Shown here: positions 41,988-50,372 of the stretch, in pieces
How positions within the stretch are numbered: position 1 is the first letter of the stretch
Layout of the letters: the number at the start of each line of letters is the position of its first letter
NCBI GenBank assembly: GCA_035526505.1
Contig: DATLCF010000001.1
Coordinates: forward strand, 434,001-498,000
Source: DATLCF01 sp035526505
Lineage (GTDB): Bacteria > Patescibacteriota > Saccharimonadia > Saccharimonadales > UBA4665
Length of the DNA: 64,000 nucleotides
Reading direction: 5' to 3'
The notes under the pieces: generated by a model
Database searches by the model: none
The model's input: only the letters and a program-made list of their open reading frames with translations
Told to the model about the DNA's origin: nothing
Made by a program: the position numbers and the translations under genes

Positions 41988-42959
41988 CTAGGATAATACA
42001 CGAATTTTGGAAAAGTTCTTGCCTGAAAGATTATTGATTTTTACGTTTTCCCATTTATAGCTAGCGTTCTGCAGTTGCTTAGGCGACAGAATGATTTGAT
42101 TAAAGTTGCCATCCTTGGGCTTTAACGCGCCCACACCGGCCCAGAATTTAGCAATCGAGGCTCGCGTAGTGCCTACACCCATTGCCACGGACAACGGCTG
42201 ATTAAAAGCCAGTACTTTGCCGGGCAGAAAATGATAGCCTGTCTCACGTTTGGTTAGCATAATGTATGCATCGTGTATAAGGGTGTTCTGTGTCTTCCAG
42301 CCGGGGTTATCCTTCATTTTTGGTACGGGCCTAACATTAAGATCAAGCATGGCTGAGCGCTCACTAGTGACTTCTGGTAAGCCATTGGGAAGGTCGGCCG
42401 CGTAGCGCGCTACATCTTCCTCTAGCTTTTTTTCAAAAGCCTCGGCCGAATCGAATTGTTCGCCAACACTTGTGGCTGTCATTTTAAAGTTTTTGGGCTG
42501 GTAGGGCTTTAGAAAGGCGAATAACTGACAGTAGCTTTTTAGGTATGTCTCTACATCGCTTAAGGGAATATTGTTGAGCCTTGGTACTATGAGGTCATCG
42601 ACGAAATAGTCAAACCACACGCCTGGGTCGTATATTTCGCAGACACCTCGCAGCCAGTTCGTGTAATAGATGGCAGAAAACAACTCAGCCCAGTCAGGCT
42701 CGGGCGATTCCTCTAAACGCCAGAGCTTGTAGGCTCCATGAAAGAAAGTGATGTTAATGGGTTGGCCTTTTTGGACATCGTAGCGGATGGCTTTTTTCAT
42801 TTGCTGGGCAAGCTCTGCAGGTACAGCGTACTTACGGTACTTTTTGGACATGATAATCCTGAAGATCGCCTCTATAAGTTTATCGTTCCTCGGTTTTTCT
42901 AGGTCCAGCGGGGTGCGGAGGTTGTTAAGCCGAGATTGAATATATTCTTGTGCAGTCAT
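41988..42959 (-). CDS. conserved hypothetical protein
   Basis: 323 residues from ATG 42959 (earlier ATGs at 42986 and 43019 are less likely). Soluble, mixed alpha/beta. Noticeable segments are YDVQKGQPINITFFHGAYKL, IYDPGVWFDYFVDDLIVPRL and PGKVLAFNQPLSVAMGVGTT. I do not recognise the family and see no nucleotide-binding or catalytic signature I can name. The gene is AT-rich relative to the following channel gene. Confidence 0.65.
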   Translation of the reverse strand: MTAQEYIQSRLNNLRTPLDLEKPRNDKLIEAIFRIIMSKKYRKYAVPAELAQQMKKAIRYDVQKGQPINITFFHGAYKLWRLEESPEPDWAELFSAIYYTNWLRGVCEIYDPGVWFDYFVDDLIVPRLNNIPLSDVETYLKSYCQLFAFLKPYQPKNFKMTATSVGEQFDSAEAFEKKLEEDVARYAADLPNGLPEVTSERSAMLDLNVRPVPKMKDNPGWKTQNTLIHDAYIMLTKRETGYHFLPGKVLAFNQPLSVAMGVGTTRASIAKFWAGVGALKPKDGNFNQIILSPKQLQNASYKWENVKINNLSGKNFSKIRVLS

Positions 42960-43151
42960 AATGTATTGGAGATGCGAGGTAGACATAACCCTACCGTGGA
43001 AGGCTTTGCGAGCCAACACCTATTCTCGGTCACCGCATCACCAAATAATATATCAGGTTCTAGTATCGAGCCCTAGTCTGGACGCTACAATTATCTCTCC
43101 GCCATGCCCCAACTCGGTGGCTTCCCCCTTAGTCAATAATATGCGATGGAC

Positions 43152-44408
43152 TTACCGAGTCTCGAACCACCGCCGGTTGAGCTGGTCCATAATGCCTTGT
43201 TCCTGCATTTCCAGCAGTTTTGTATTCAATTCATTAGTTAGTGGGCTGTTTTTGCCCAGTACGATGCCGTAGGATTCGCGCTTGAGTAGTTTGCCCACAG
43301 TTACCACGCGCTTTTCTTTGTCGTGATCGGCAAAATACTGTAATACTGGTGCGTCATACACAATGGCATCAACTTTACCGTTAATAAGCTGTGGATAAGC
43401 ATCGTTTATAGTAGATACCAGTTTGGGGTGAATGCCCTGTTCCACCAGGTAGTCCAGCGATGTACTGCCTTGCACGGTAAGCACGGTTTTGTCCTGTAAA
43501 TCGCCCACGTTTTGTACTGTATTCTGTATTTGCTGCGCGGTAAGGCTGGCGGTCATAGAGGCGGTAAACAGCGCCACACATATGACACCAAATGGAATCC
43601 ACATAAACGCAATAATGCGGCTGGCCAAGCGCCGCGGGTGCGCTTCTTCCTGGCCGAAAATAGTGGTTAGAATCCACCAAAAGGCTTCGGCAGTGCCGCC
43701 CACCCACGGTTGTCCCTCCAAAAAGCTGCCGGTGCGACCGCGTTCAATTATGTACACCACCAATGCCGTGGCTACCATAAGCAAAAATATCAGGCCTAAT
43801 ATGGGATAGAATTGCTTGGCGCCGGTGCTGGTGAGCATAGCCCAAATGTTATGCAGAATATGCGGCCGCTGTTTTTCGGGTGCGCGGGTCATAATCTGGA
43901 TACCGGAGTTTAGGATGGGTATGGGTGTGCTGAAATCTACCTTGCTCAGTCGTTCGCTGGTAATGGATAGGTTGCCAACGGCCAGATCGTACCCGGGCCG
44001 GTCGCCGCTCATTTGGTTTATGATGTCTTTGGCAGTGAGGGCCAGTGCCTGAGGCGCGACCTCACGGTTCATGCGCTTAGCCAGCTCCTGTAACAGTTCC
44101 TGGCTGTAACCACAGAATTTTTTGCCATTGGCACCTTCGGCAATGGCCGGTATGGTGCCATCCGTCCGTTTGGAACACAGATGGTTCGGGTCATTGGATA
44201 CATCGACGACAAAAGGGGGAACAACGCGGGTTATTACCTTGAGCTGCCCGGTGGTAGGGTCATCATAGGGGACGGTCGGTGCCGTAGTGACCGGCAACTG
44301 ATCGGGCGTTAAAAACATAGCCTGTGCCGCCGCTGGCCCGCACAACATACCTATGCCCACAAGCACAGAACAAAACGCAATTTTCTTCACTAGACCCACC
44401 TTCCCCAT
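43152..44408 (-). CDS. ionotropic glutamate receptor-like channel (bacterial GluR0 type)
   Basis: 418 residues. Signal peptide (about 1-30), first lobe of a periplasmic amino-acid-binding fold (S1, about 55-180; YDLAVGNLSITSERLSKVDF), then TM1 (ILGLIFLLMVATALVVYIIE), a re-entrant pore segment (EAFWWILTTIFGQEEAHPRR) and TM2 (FMWIPFGVICVALFTASMTA), and the second lobe (S2, about 310-418; DLQDKTVLTVQGSTSLDYLV). The TM2 end FTASMTASLTAQQI corresponds to the SYTANLAAF motif of glutamate receptors. The pore lacks a TVGYG potassium filter, so ion selectivity is open. Confidence 0.85.
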   Translation of the reverse strand: MGKVGLVKKIAFCSVLVGIGMLCGPAAAQAMFLTPDQLPVTTAPTVPYDDPTTGQLKVITRVVPPFVVDVSNDPNHLCSKRTDGTIPAIAEGANGKKFCGYSQELLQELAKRMNREVAPQALALTAKDIINQMSGDRPGYDLAVGNLSITSERLSKVDFSTPIPILNSGIQIMTRAPEKQRPHILHNIWAMLTSTGAKQFYPILGLIFLLMVATALVVYIIERGRTGSFLEGQPWVGGTAEAFWWILTTIFGQEEAHPRRLASRIIAFMWIPFGVICVALFTASMTASLTAQQIQNTVQNVGDLQDKTVLTVQGSTSLDYLVEQGIHPKLVSTINDAYPQLINGKVDAIVYDAPVLQYFADHDKEKRVVTVGKLLKRESYGIVLGKNSPLTNELNTKLLEMQEQGIMDQLNRRWFETR

Positions 44409-44839
44409 CTAGCATAACCTACCGGCCCACCGTGGGCAAAGGTAAGAAACCAGAAGTCACAAAAATTGCCGCATGGTTTCTTTTTGGTATATTTACTAGA
44501 TGAAGAAAAATCGTCACCATATGGTAGTGATTGGTTGTGCTCTCGCACTCGTAGGGTAGATCGATAAGTGGCGCACAACTTCGTTAAGCTTGGAGGCGTG
44601 GCTTCTACAGAACGGTTGGCATAAGACTTGGAACGAAAAACAACCAATCGACGAGATTTTGGACAAACCCCAGAACGAAACGTCCATTGGCGTAAACTAC
44701 GATAAAGAACATGGCAGCGTAACTTGCACATTGACCTGTATGTGGGTCCAACGCCACACGCCGAACTTGCTGGACCCTAGTGAAGCATGCTACGGCGCTT
44801 TGTAGTTTTAAAATATGTTCTTTATAAGTAGGTTATGAT
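44409..44839. other. 430-bp intergenic region
   Basis: No supported gene. A TTG-initiated 71-codon ORF (44590-44805) exists, but its product (KTWNEKQPIDEILDKPQNET and so on) shows no recognisable features and has no ribosome site. The region should hold the divergent promoters of the channel gene (-) and the transporter gene (+). Confidence 0.4.
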
Positions 44840-45721
44840 ATGCCTATGCCTTGGCAGATTGCAATTGGACTTGCTATTGTTGCGAATGTGGCGACGTCGC
44901 TGGTGCAGCGGCGGTATGCCCAAAAATCTGTGTTGCCGGCTAGCTGGCCGGCCTTTATGTCGTACTTTTTTGGCGTAATGCCGCTAGGGATCATAGTTGG
45001 CTTAGTGCTGCCCCATCATGTGCATTGGAGCTGGTGGCTGGGGTTGCTGCTGTTTATCGAAGGGACAGCAATGTGCCTATATAACTGGATTGCTTTTAAA
45101 GCCGTAAAGCAGCTGCCGGTTGCTAGCTACCAAACCATTTACCAAACATATGCAATTGTGGTTATTGCGTTGGGCTGGACATTGCTGGGAGAAGTATTAA
45201 CAGGTAATCAGTTATTTGGTGCGGCGCTTTTACTTATTGCTGCCCTATTGGCTATTTACGCGCCTGCCAAAAAGATCAGCAGTGCTGGTCTGATGACGCG
45301 TAAGCGAGCGGTCTTGTTAACATTTTTGGCCGCAGTATTTTTAGGTATTGGTTTAGTAACGGAAAAAGCTGCGTTGGGGCATATGACAGTTGGTGCCTAC
45401 CTGATTTTTGGATATGGCGTCCAAACGTTGGCTTTGCTTTTGCTGGCTGCAGTGCATGCTAAAAGTGCGCTGCATAAATTGACTGGCTCTGAGTTTAAGT
45501 GGTCTGCAATTATGGGGCTGGCAAACGGTATTACAGGTGTCTTTTATGTGATTGCTATTTTTAACTCGGACAATATTTCTTTAATGACAGCCATTGGGGC
45601 CCTAACGCTGCCGCTGCTGGCTATTGCGGCTCACTTTGTGCTGCACGAGCGTGAAAACCCAAAACTCCTGTGGTCTGGCGTATTTCTTGCCTTTGCGGGC
45701 CTGCTGGTTCTTGCGTTTTAG
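44840..45721 (+). CDS. EamA-family (DMT superfamily) permease
   Basis: 293 residues with ten predicted TMs in two five-helix repeats (WQIAIGLAIVANVATSLVQR; AVKQLPVASYQTIYQTYAIV; TAIGALTLPLLAIAAHFVLH; ENPKLLWSGVFLAFAGLLVL), as in EamA drug/metabolite exporters. Substrate unknown. ATG 44840 is used; a second ATG six nt downstream is possible. Confidence 0.88.
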   Translation: MPMPWQIAIGLAIVANVATSLVQRRYAQKSVLPASWPAFMSYFFGVMPLGIIVGLVLPHHVHWSWWLGLLLFIEGTAMCLYNWIAFKAVKQLPVASYQTIYQTYAIVVIALGWTLLGEVLTGNQLFGAALLLIAALLAIYAPAKKISSAGLMTRKRAVLLTFLAAVFLGIGLVTEKAALGHMTVGAYLIFGYGVQTLALLLLAAVHAKSALHKLTGSEFKWSAIMGLANGITGVFYVIAIFNSDNISLMTAIGALTLPLLAIAAHFVLHERENPKLLWSGVFLAFAGLLVLAF

Positions 45722-45832
45722 AGCAGGCTTTTGATTGTCCCAAGGATACGCCCTAGAAAATGGAAAGGATGGCATCCTAATGGGGCAAATTTAGTACTCC
45801 ACGCAGGTAGCTTTCTTGCTATACTCCCCCCC

Positions 45833-45901
45833 ATGAATACGTTCTACCTTGTTCGCCATGGGGAAACCGAAAACAATAGGACAAAGCGGCTGTCGGGCTA
45901 A
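45833..45901 (+). pseudogene. 5' remnant of a histidine-phosphatase (phosphoglycerate mutase-like) gene
   Basis: 22 codons encode MNTFYLVRHGETENNRTKRL plus two residues, including the catalytic RHG motif, before TAA. The promoter is intact (TGc-TATACT 45820-45825, 7 nt before the ATG). The rest of the gene is replaced by ~50 bp and tRNA-Cys, suggesting truncation by an insertion or deletion at the tRNA. Confidence 0.75.
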
Positions 45902-45955
45902 CAGGTAGGCAGAGAGGGTTTACTCTTGTATACTTACTGTGTTGTAGACAGATAT

Positions 45956-46029
45956 GGCGCGTTGGCCGAGTAGTTAGGCACAGCTCTGCAAAAGCTGCAA
46001 CACCGGTGCGATTCCGGTACGCGCCTCCA
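45956..46029 (+). tRNA. tRNA-Cys(GCA)
   Basis: Acceptor GGCGCGT/ACGCGCC, D-arm with GGCCGAGTAGTTAGGC, anticodon stem CAGCT/AGCTG with loop CTGCAAA (anticodon GCA), T-arm ACCGGTGCGATTCCGGT, discriminator T and encoded CCA. Confidence 0.95.
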
Positions 46030-46052
46030 TTTTGTTTAGAGGGTTGTGGTTA

Positions 46053-46442
46053 ATGAAATCAGTTGTAGTTTGTGGATCTAAGAAATATCGGGAAGAAATT
46101 GCCGCCTTTTGCGCCGAGCTGGAGAAATTGGGCGTGCTGGTGTTTGAGCCCAGTATTCAGCGGCCTATCCCCGAAGATTCATTCATCCATTCCGACTATG
46201 TCACCAAGGTGGTATTTAAAGGCTTAACGCTGGAACATTTCGACTGGATCCGCAAGGCAGAGGTCTGCTATGTATACAATAAGGACGACTATGCCGGCAT
46301 TAGTGTCACCATGGAAATGGCCTATGCAGCAGCCCTAGGCAAACCCATTTTTGCCCTGACCCCCAAAACCGGCGAACCGCTGCGCGATACACTTATCGAC
46401 AGAGTAGTTACTTCGCCCCAAGAGTTGGCGGCTCTGTTATAA
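46053..46442 (+). CDS. nucleoside 2-deoxyribosyltransferase-like protein
   Basis: 129 residues from ATG 46053 (GAGGG about 10 nt upstream). VVVCGSKKYREEIAAFCAEL, then HFDWIRKAEVCYVYNKDDYA and GISVTMEMAYAAALGKPIFA match the Rossmann-like nucleoside deoxyribosyltransferase/DNPH1 superfamily; the Glu in TMEMAYA is the probable nucleophile. It may cleave or exchange nucleoside or nucleotide glycosidic bonds. It starts 23 nt after tRNA-Cys and could be co-transcribed with it. Confidence 0.75.
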   Translation: MKSVVVCGSKKYREEIAAFCAELEKLGVLVFEPSIQRPIPEDSFIHSDYVTKVVFKGLTLEHFDWIRKAEVCYVYNKDDYAGISVTMEMAYAAALGKPIFALTPKTGEPLRDTLIDRVVTSPQELAALL

Positions 46443-46492
46443 TCGATTTAGATTAGGATCTAGTAATTTCACAATATTTTTGACAAACATAT

Positions 46493-46578
46493 GCGCGGGT
46501 GGTGGAATAGGTATACACGCGACACTTAAAATGTCGTGCTCACAAGGCGTGCGGGTTCGATTCCCGCCCCGCGCACCA
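46493..46578 (+). tRNA. tRNA-Leu(TAA)
   Basis: Acceptor GCGCGGG/CCCGCGC, anticodon stem CGACA/TGTCG with loop CTTAAAA (anticodon TAA), a long class II variable arm (TGCTCACAAGGCGT), T-arm GCGGGTTCGATTCCCGC and encoded CCA. Confidence 0.96.
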
Positions 46579-46580
46579 AC

Positions 46581-46608
46581 AAAACAGCCATATCGTAGTG
46601 GCTGTTTT
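46581..46608 (+). terminator. terminator after tRNA-Leu
   Basis: AAAACAGCCA / TGGCTGTTTT stem with an 8-nt loop and a T-run, starting 2 nt after the CCA end. Confidence 0.85.
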
Positions 46609-46637
46609 TCTTATGTTTAGTTTGGTTAAATAGGGGG

Positions 46638-47168
46638 ATGAAAAAGCAAAGCGCTGGAATTTTGTTATACAAAACCGAGGGGCAGGAAGTAAAAGTGCTG
46701 ATTGTGCACCCCGGCGGCCCGTTTTGGGCCAAGAAAGACAAAGCCGCGTGGTCGGTGCCCAAGGGCGAATTTGTCGATGGTGAGGAATCGCTAGCAGCAG
46801 CCAAGCGTGAATTTCGCGAGGAGCTGGGCCTGGACCTGCCAGCTGGCGACCCGCAGCCTTTGGACGAAGCCAAACAGCCCAGCGGCAAAGTGGTGCATGT
46901 GTGGGCACTACAGGCAGATTTGGACATTGCCAGAATCCAAAGCAACCAATTTAGCATGGAATGGCCGCCCAAATCCGGCAAACAACAGGATTTTCCGGAA
47001 GTAGACAAAGCAAAGTGGTGCAGCCTGCCCGAAGCCGCCGAAAAATTAGTGAAAGGGCAGGTGGTATTTTTGGAGCGTCTGGTAGAGTTACTCAAACCCC
47101 AGCTGCCCAACCTAACGCTCGAAAAACCCGCTGAGCCAACTGCCCCCGCCCAAGCCTCCCTTTTTTAG
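46638..47168 (+). CDS. Nudix hydrolase (NTP pyrophosphohydrolase type)
   Basis: 176 residues. Nudix box GEFVDGEESLAAAKREFREE followed by LGL is complete (about 43-65), after the strand KAAWSVPKGEF. KQSAGILLYKTEGQEVKVLI at the start is typical of diadenosine-polyphosphate/NTP pyrophosphatases of this size. The C-terminus ends in a Pro/Ala-rich tail. Extended -10 TGg-TTAAAT (46626-46631) stands 6 nt before ATG; the intervening AGGGGG is too close to act as a normal ribosome site. Confidence 0.9.
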   Translation: MKKQSAGILLYKTEGQEVKVLIVHPGGPFWAKKDKAAWSVPKGEFVDGEESLAAAKREFREELGLDLPAGDPQPLDEAKQPSGKVVHVWALQADLDIARIQSNQFSMEWPPKSGKQQDFPEVDKAKWCSLPEAAEKLVKGQVVFLERLVELLKPQLPNLTLEKPAEPTAPAQASLF

Positions 47169-47309
47169 TGATGCGCCAGATGCGAGCCTTTATCAAACAA
47201 GGGAACGTCAATGAAAAATTATTGACAAATACAATAAGCAACCCAATCATAATGCTAAAAGAATTTCGGGGTATTCGGATAGTCCGCCATCCCATGCTGC
47301 AGTATCTGC

Positions 47310-47315
47310 TATAAT
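47310..47315 (+). promoter_or_regulatory. upstream promoter -10 element of the metG leader
   Basis: TATAAT preceded by TGc (extended -10). Transcription from about 47322 would give a ~115-nt leader before metG; a second TATA-like box (TACACT, 47424-47429) lies 6 nt before the metG ATG. Confidence 0.55.
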
Positions 47316-47354
47316 ACAAATTAAATGTGTTTGCTTGTCAATTTTTCTTTAGTG

Positions 47355-47381
47355 ATGTACATGATGCCCGTGCGGGCATAA
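47355..47381 (+). promoter_or_regulatory. possible Met-rich leader peptide with overlapping hairpin
   Basis: A minimal ORF ATG TAC ATG ATG ... TAA would encode MYMMPVRA, with three Met codons in eight. Its second half forms a hairpin (ATGCCC-GTGC-GGGCAT, 47364-47379) followed by AACTCTTTT. Located between two promoters of metG it could be an attenuator, but there is no clear ribosome site. Confidence 0.35.
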
Positions 47382-47435
47382 CTCTTTTAGCTATAAATTT
47401 TCGATTAACTTTGTAAAAACAGGTACACTACCGTT

Positions 47436-48905
47436 ATGAACTATTATGTAACCACCTCTATTCCGTATGTAAATGGCGAGCCGCATATTGGCCATGCCCT
47501 GGAATTTTTGCAAGCCGATGTGCTGGCGCGTGCTGCCCGTCAACAGGGCAAGCCCACCATTTTTAGCACTGGTGCCGACGAACACGGCAGCAAGATTTTC
47601 CAAAAAGCGGCCGAATCCAAACTGCCGGTTACCCAGTTTGTGGAACAGTTGAGCGGCCAGTTCCGCGAATTGCAAAAAGAACTGCATATCAGCAACGATC
47701 GCTTTATCCGCACCACCGACAAAGCCCACGAACAGCGCGCCCAATTAATTTGGAAAGCCCTAGCCCATGACATCTACAAAGGCAAATACACCGGCTGGTA
47801 CGATGTAAAAGAAGAAGAATTCGTGCCCGAGGCCAAGGCCGACCCGGCCCGCATGAAGCCCGACCACCCCCAGGCCTACCAAAAGATCGAGGAAGAAGAC
47901 TATTTCTTTAAATTAAGTGCCTACAGGGACAAAATTCGCCAAGCCATCGAAACAGGCACCTTCCAGGTGATTCCCGACACCCGCCGCAACGAAATTTTGG
48001 CTGTACTGAACGAGGGCCTGGACGACATTAGTATCTCGCGCCCCAAAGAAAAGCTGGACTGGGGCGTACCTGTGCCCGGCGACCCCGGCCATGTTATGTA
48101 TGTGTGGTTCGAAGCACTAATGAACTACATTACCGTGCTGGGCTACCCGGAGCACAAAGACTTTAAAGAATTTTGGCCGGCCAACGTGCAGGTGATTGGT
48201 AAAGATATTTTGCGTTTCCACGCCGCCATCTGGCCCGGCATGCTGCTTTCGCTGGGACTGACCCTGCCCGAAAAACTGTTTGTGCATGGTCACATAACGC
48301 TGGACGGCAAAAAGATGAGCAAAAGCCTGGGCAACGTTATTGCACCCAAAGAAATTCTGGCCAAGCATGGCGTTGACCCGCTGCGCTATTACTTTTTACG
48401 CCATATTCCCAGCTATGACGACGGCGACTTCGGCTGGGATACGTTCGAAGCGGCTTACAATAACGAGCTAGCAAACGAACTGGGCAATGCCGTGCAGCGC
48501 ACTGCGGCTATGATTATGAAATACCAAAACGGGGTAATTGGCGAAACGCCCAAGCCCGAGCACGACAGTGCACCCATTGCCGACGCTATCGAGCGCTGCC
48601 AGTTTGACCGTGCGTTAGACGAGATATGGCTGCAAGTGCGCGGCCTGAACCAATACATCGACGAGGCCAAACCGTGGGCCGTTGCTAAAGAAATCGAAAA
48701 AAACAAGGACGGTGCCGACCACCTGCGCGAAATACTGGCCTACCAGGCCGGCTGTCTGCTAGAAATTGCCGAGCTGTTGGAGCCATTCCTGCCAGAAACC
48801 GCAGCAAAAATTAAAGACATTTTTAGCACCGGTATGGTCCGCCCCACCCAAGGCACGCTTTTTCCTAAAGCTGATACGCCCCCGGCTCAAGCACCAAAGG
48901 GCTAG
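47436..48905 (+). CDS. metG: methionyl-tRNA synthetase
   Basis: 489 residues. TTSIPYVNGEPHIGHALEFL (HIGH motif), STGADEHGSKI, VMYVWFEALMNYI, and KMSKSLGNV (about 289-297) are diagnostic of MetRS; the C-terminal helical anticodon-binding domain follows. The inserted connective domain lacks the Cys zinc knuckle, so it is a short bacterial type without the C-terminal dimerisation domain. A TACACT box 6 nt before the ATG suggests a leaderless message, with a second promoter further upstream. Confidence 0.97.
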   Translation: MNYYVTTSIPYVNGEPHIGHALEFLQADVLARAARQQGKPTIFSTGADEHGSKIFQKAAESKLPVTQFVEQLSGQFRELQKELHISNDRFIRTTDKAHEQRAQLIWKALAHDIYKGKYTGWYDVKEEEFVPEAKADPARMKPDHPQAYQKIEEEDYFFKLSAYRDKIRQAIETGTFQVIPDTRRNEILAVLNEGLDDISISRPKEKLDWGVPVPGDPGHVMYVWFEALMNYITVLGYPEHKDFKEFWPANVQVIGKDILRFHAAIWPGMLLSLGLTLPEKLFVHGHITLDGKKMSKSLGNVIAPKEILAKHGVDPLRYYFLRHIPSYDDGDFGWDTFEAAYNNELANELGNAVQRTAAMIMKYQNGVIGETPKPEHDSAPIADAIERCQFDRALDEIWLQVRGLNQYIDEAKPWAVAKEIEKNKDGADHLREILAYQAGCLLEIAELLEPFLPETAAKIKDIFSTGMVRPTQGTLFPKADTPPAQAPKG

Positions 48906-48911
48906 TTGGGC

Positions 48912-49739
48912 ATGGACCTGACCGATACACACTGTCATATCCACGAGGCGCAGGCTGCGACCGACCCCAATAACCCTACGCACCAGCGCTGGGTAAAAAA
49001 TGGGCGCGATCCGGACGACATGATAACGGCTGCGCACCAAGCTGGCGTAACCTGCCTGATTTGCGTGGGAACCACCTTGGCCGATAGCCAACTGGCCGTG
49101 GATTTTGTGCAACAGCGCCACAACACCTGGGCTAGCATTGGCTTGCACCCGCACGAGGCCAAAGACTATGCCGCTAGCGCCAGTGCCTTGCAGCAATTTG
49201 CCGCACTGGTGACGAGGCCAAAGATAGTGGCAGTGGGCGAGTGCGGGCTGGATTACTATTACAACCACTCGCCCAAAGGCGACCAGGAAAAAATACTGCG
49301 CTTCCAAATTGAGCTGGCATTGCAGCACAATTTACCCCTGATATTCCATGTGCGCGATGCATTTGCAGATTTTTGGCCGATCTTTGACAGCTACCCCGAC
49401 ATCCGAGGTGTGATTCATAGTTTTAGTGCTGGCCGGAACGAATTAGAGCAAATATTACAACGTAATTTGTATCTGGGCTTGAACGGTATTATGACGTTTA
49501 CCAAAGACCCTGAACAGATAGCGGCCGCTAAAGCAGTGCCCGCTAACAGGTTGCTTTTAGAGACAGATGCCCCTTTCTTGACCCCCGCACCACAGCGTGC
49601 TACAATTTGCGAGCCGAAGCATGCGCGTTTAACAGCTGAATTTTTGAGCCAACTGCGAGGGGAAACGCTCGCCGACCTGGCCGATTATTCAACGGCAAAC
49701 GCACGTGCTTTGTTCACTTTTGATAAGAGGTTATATTAG
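48912..49739 (+). CDS. tatD: TatD-family metal-dependent deoxyribonuclease
   Basis: 275 residues from ATG 48912 (a TTG six nt upstream is less likely). TDTHCHIHE (metal His pair), SIGLHPHEAKD, GECGLDYYY (Glu ligand), FHVRDAF, VIHSFSAG and LLETDAPFLTP (Asp) give the complete TatD/amidohydrolase metal set. It trims 3' DNA ends or processes damaged nucleic acid. It is 6 nt after metG, the common metG-tatD arrangement. Confidence 0.95.
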   Translation: MDLTDTHCHIHEAQAATDPNNPTHQRWVKNGRDPDDMITAAHQAGVTCLICVGTTLADSQLAVDFVQQRHNTWASIGLHPHEAKDYAASASALQQFAALVTRPKIVAVGECGLDYYYNHSPKGDQEKILRFQIELALQHNLPLIFHVRDAFADFWPIFDSYPDIRGVIHSFSAGRNELEQILQRNLYLGLNGIMTFTKDPEQIAAAKAVPANRLLLETDAPFLTPAPQRATICEPKHARLTAEFLSQLRGETLADLADYSTANARALFTFDKRLY

Positions 49740-49741
49740 AT

Positions 49742-49969
49742 ATGAACCGCATGTCGCAAAACCGAGGCCGCGAAACACTAGCCGCTGGAGCCACGGCTGA
49801 ACCGCACGTGGCCCGACGCGTCATCCGCCACACGGCTGCCAAAAATGCACAAGCTGCTATTCGTCAGCAATTCCCTGGCGTGTTTGCGGCGCAATTTGCC
49901 ACTGCACAAATGGCTACCCAAACGTTTACTCAAGCTGCCGGAGACGACGATGTTGCGCAAATTGCTTAG
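49742..49969 (+). CDS. small hypothetical protein in the tatD-iscS operon
   Basis: 75 residues, ATG 49742 with AAGAGG upstream, 2 nt after tatD. Ala/Gln-rich and helical (RRVIRHTAAKNAQAAIRQQF; AAQFATAQMATQTFTQAAGD). Not recognised. Overlaps the next gene by 20 nt. Confidence 0.6.
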   Translation: MNRMSQNRGRETLAAGATAEPHVARRVIRHTAAKNAQAAIRQQFPGVFAAQFATAQMATQTFTQAAGDDDVAQIA

Positions 49970-50315
49970 CGTACTGGCCGTCCAGGACGATCGCCGTGCG
50001 CAAGCCTACCGCGAGATTATTCGCCGCGAAGCCGCCATTGGTGGCAAACTGTTTGGTGATGTCCACCGCAACAGCCGCCGCGAATTCTTTTGCCTGGACG
50101 AACACACATGGGTTTGGCACGAAGAATGGACGGACCAAAACGGTATCCGCCACGCTGTGACCACCCGCTACGATGTCCGCCCCAACGGCGTGCTGAAGGC
50201 ACAAGACAACCAGCCCTACCAATATATTAGCGTTGAAGAAGCGCGCAGTCTGTACAAAGCCGTTGACATGTATAATCACCATATCGATACCGAGCTGTAC
50301 GGCCTGGCCGCCTAA
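49950..50315 (+). CDS. conserved hypothetical protein
   Basis: 121 residues from ATG 49950, with CGGAG seven nt upstream inside the preceding gene. Segments LFGDVHRNSRREFFCLDEHT, WVWHEEWTDQNGIRHAVTTR and YQYISVEEARSLYKAVDMY suggest a small mixed alpha/beta fold with many aromatic residues. I do not know the family. Probably co-transcribed with the two genes before it. Confidence 0.65.
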   Translation: MLRKLLSVLAVQDDRRAQAYREIIRREAAIGGKLFGDVHRNSRREFFCLDEHTWVWHEEWTDQNGIRHAVTTRYDVRPNGVLKAQDNQPYQYISVEEARSLYKAVDMYNHHIDTELYGLAA

Positions 50316-50372
50316 CCCCTAATATGCGTGTCATCCTGAACGTGTTTTAGGATCCCGTTACAACAACTCACC

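Noticed and set aside
44590..44805. 71-codon TTG-initiated ORF
   Set aside because: No features, no ribosome site and a rare start; described only as part of the intergenic stretch.
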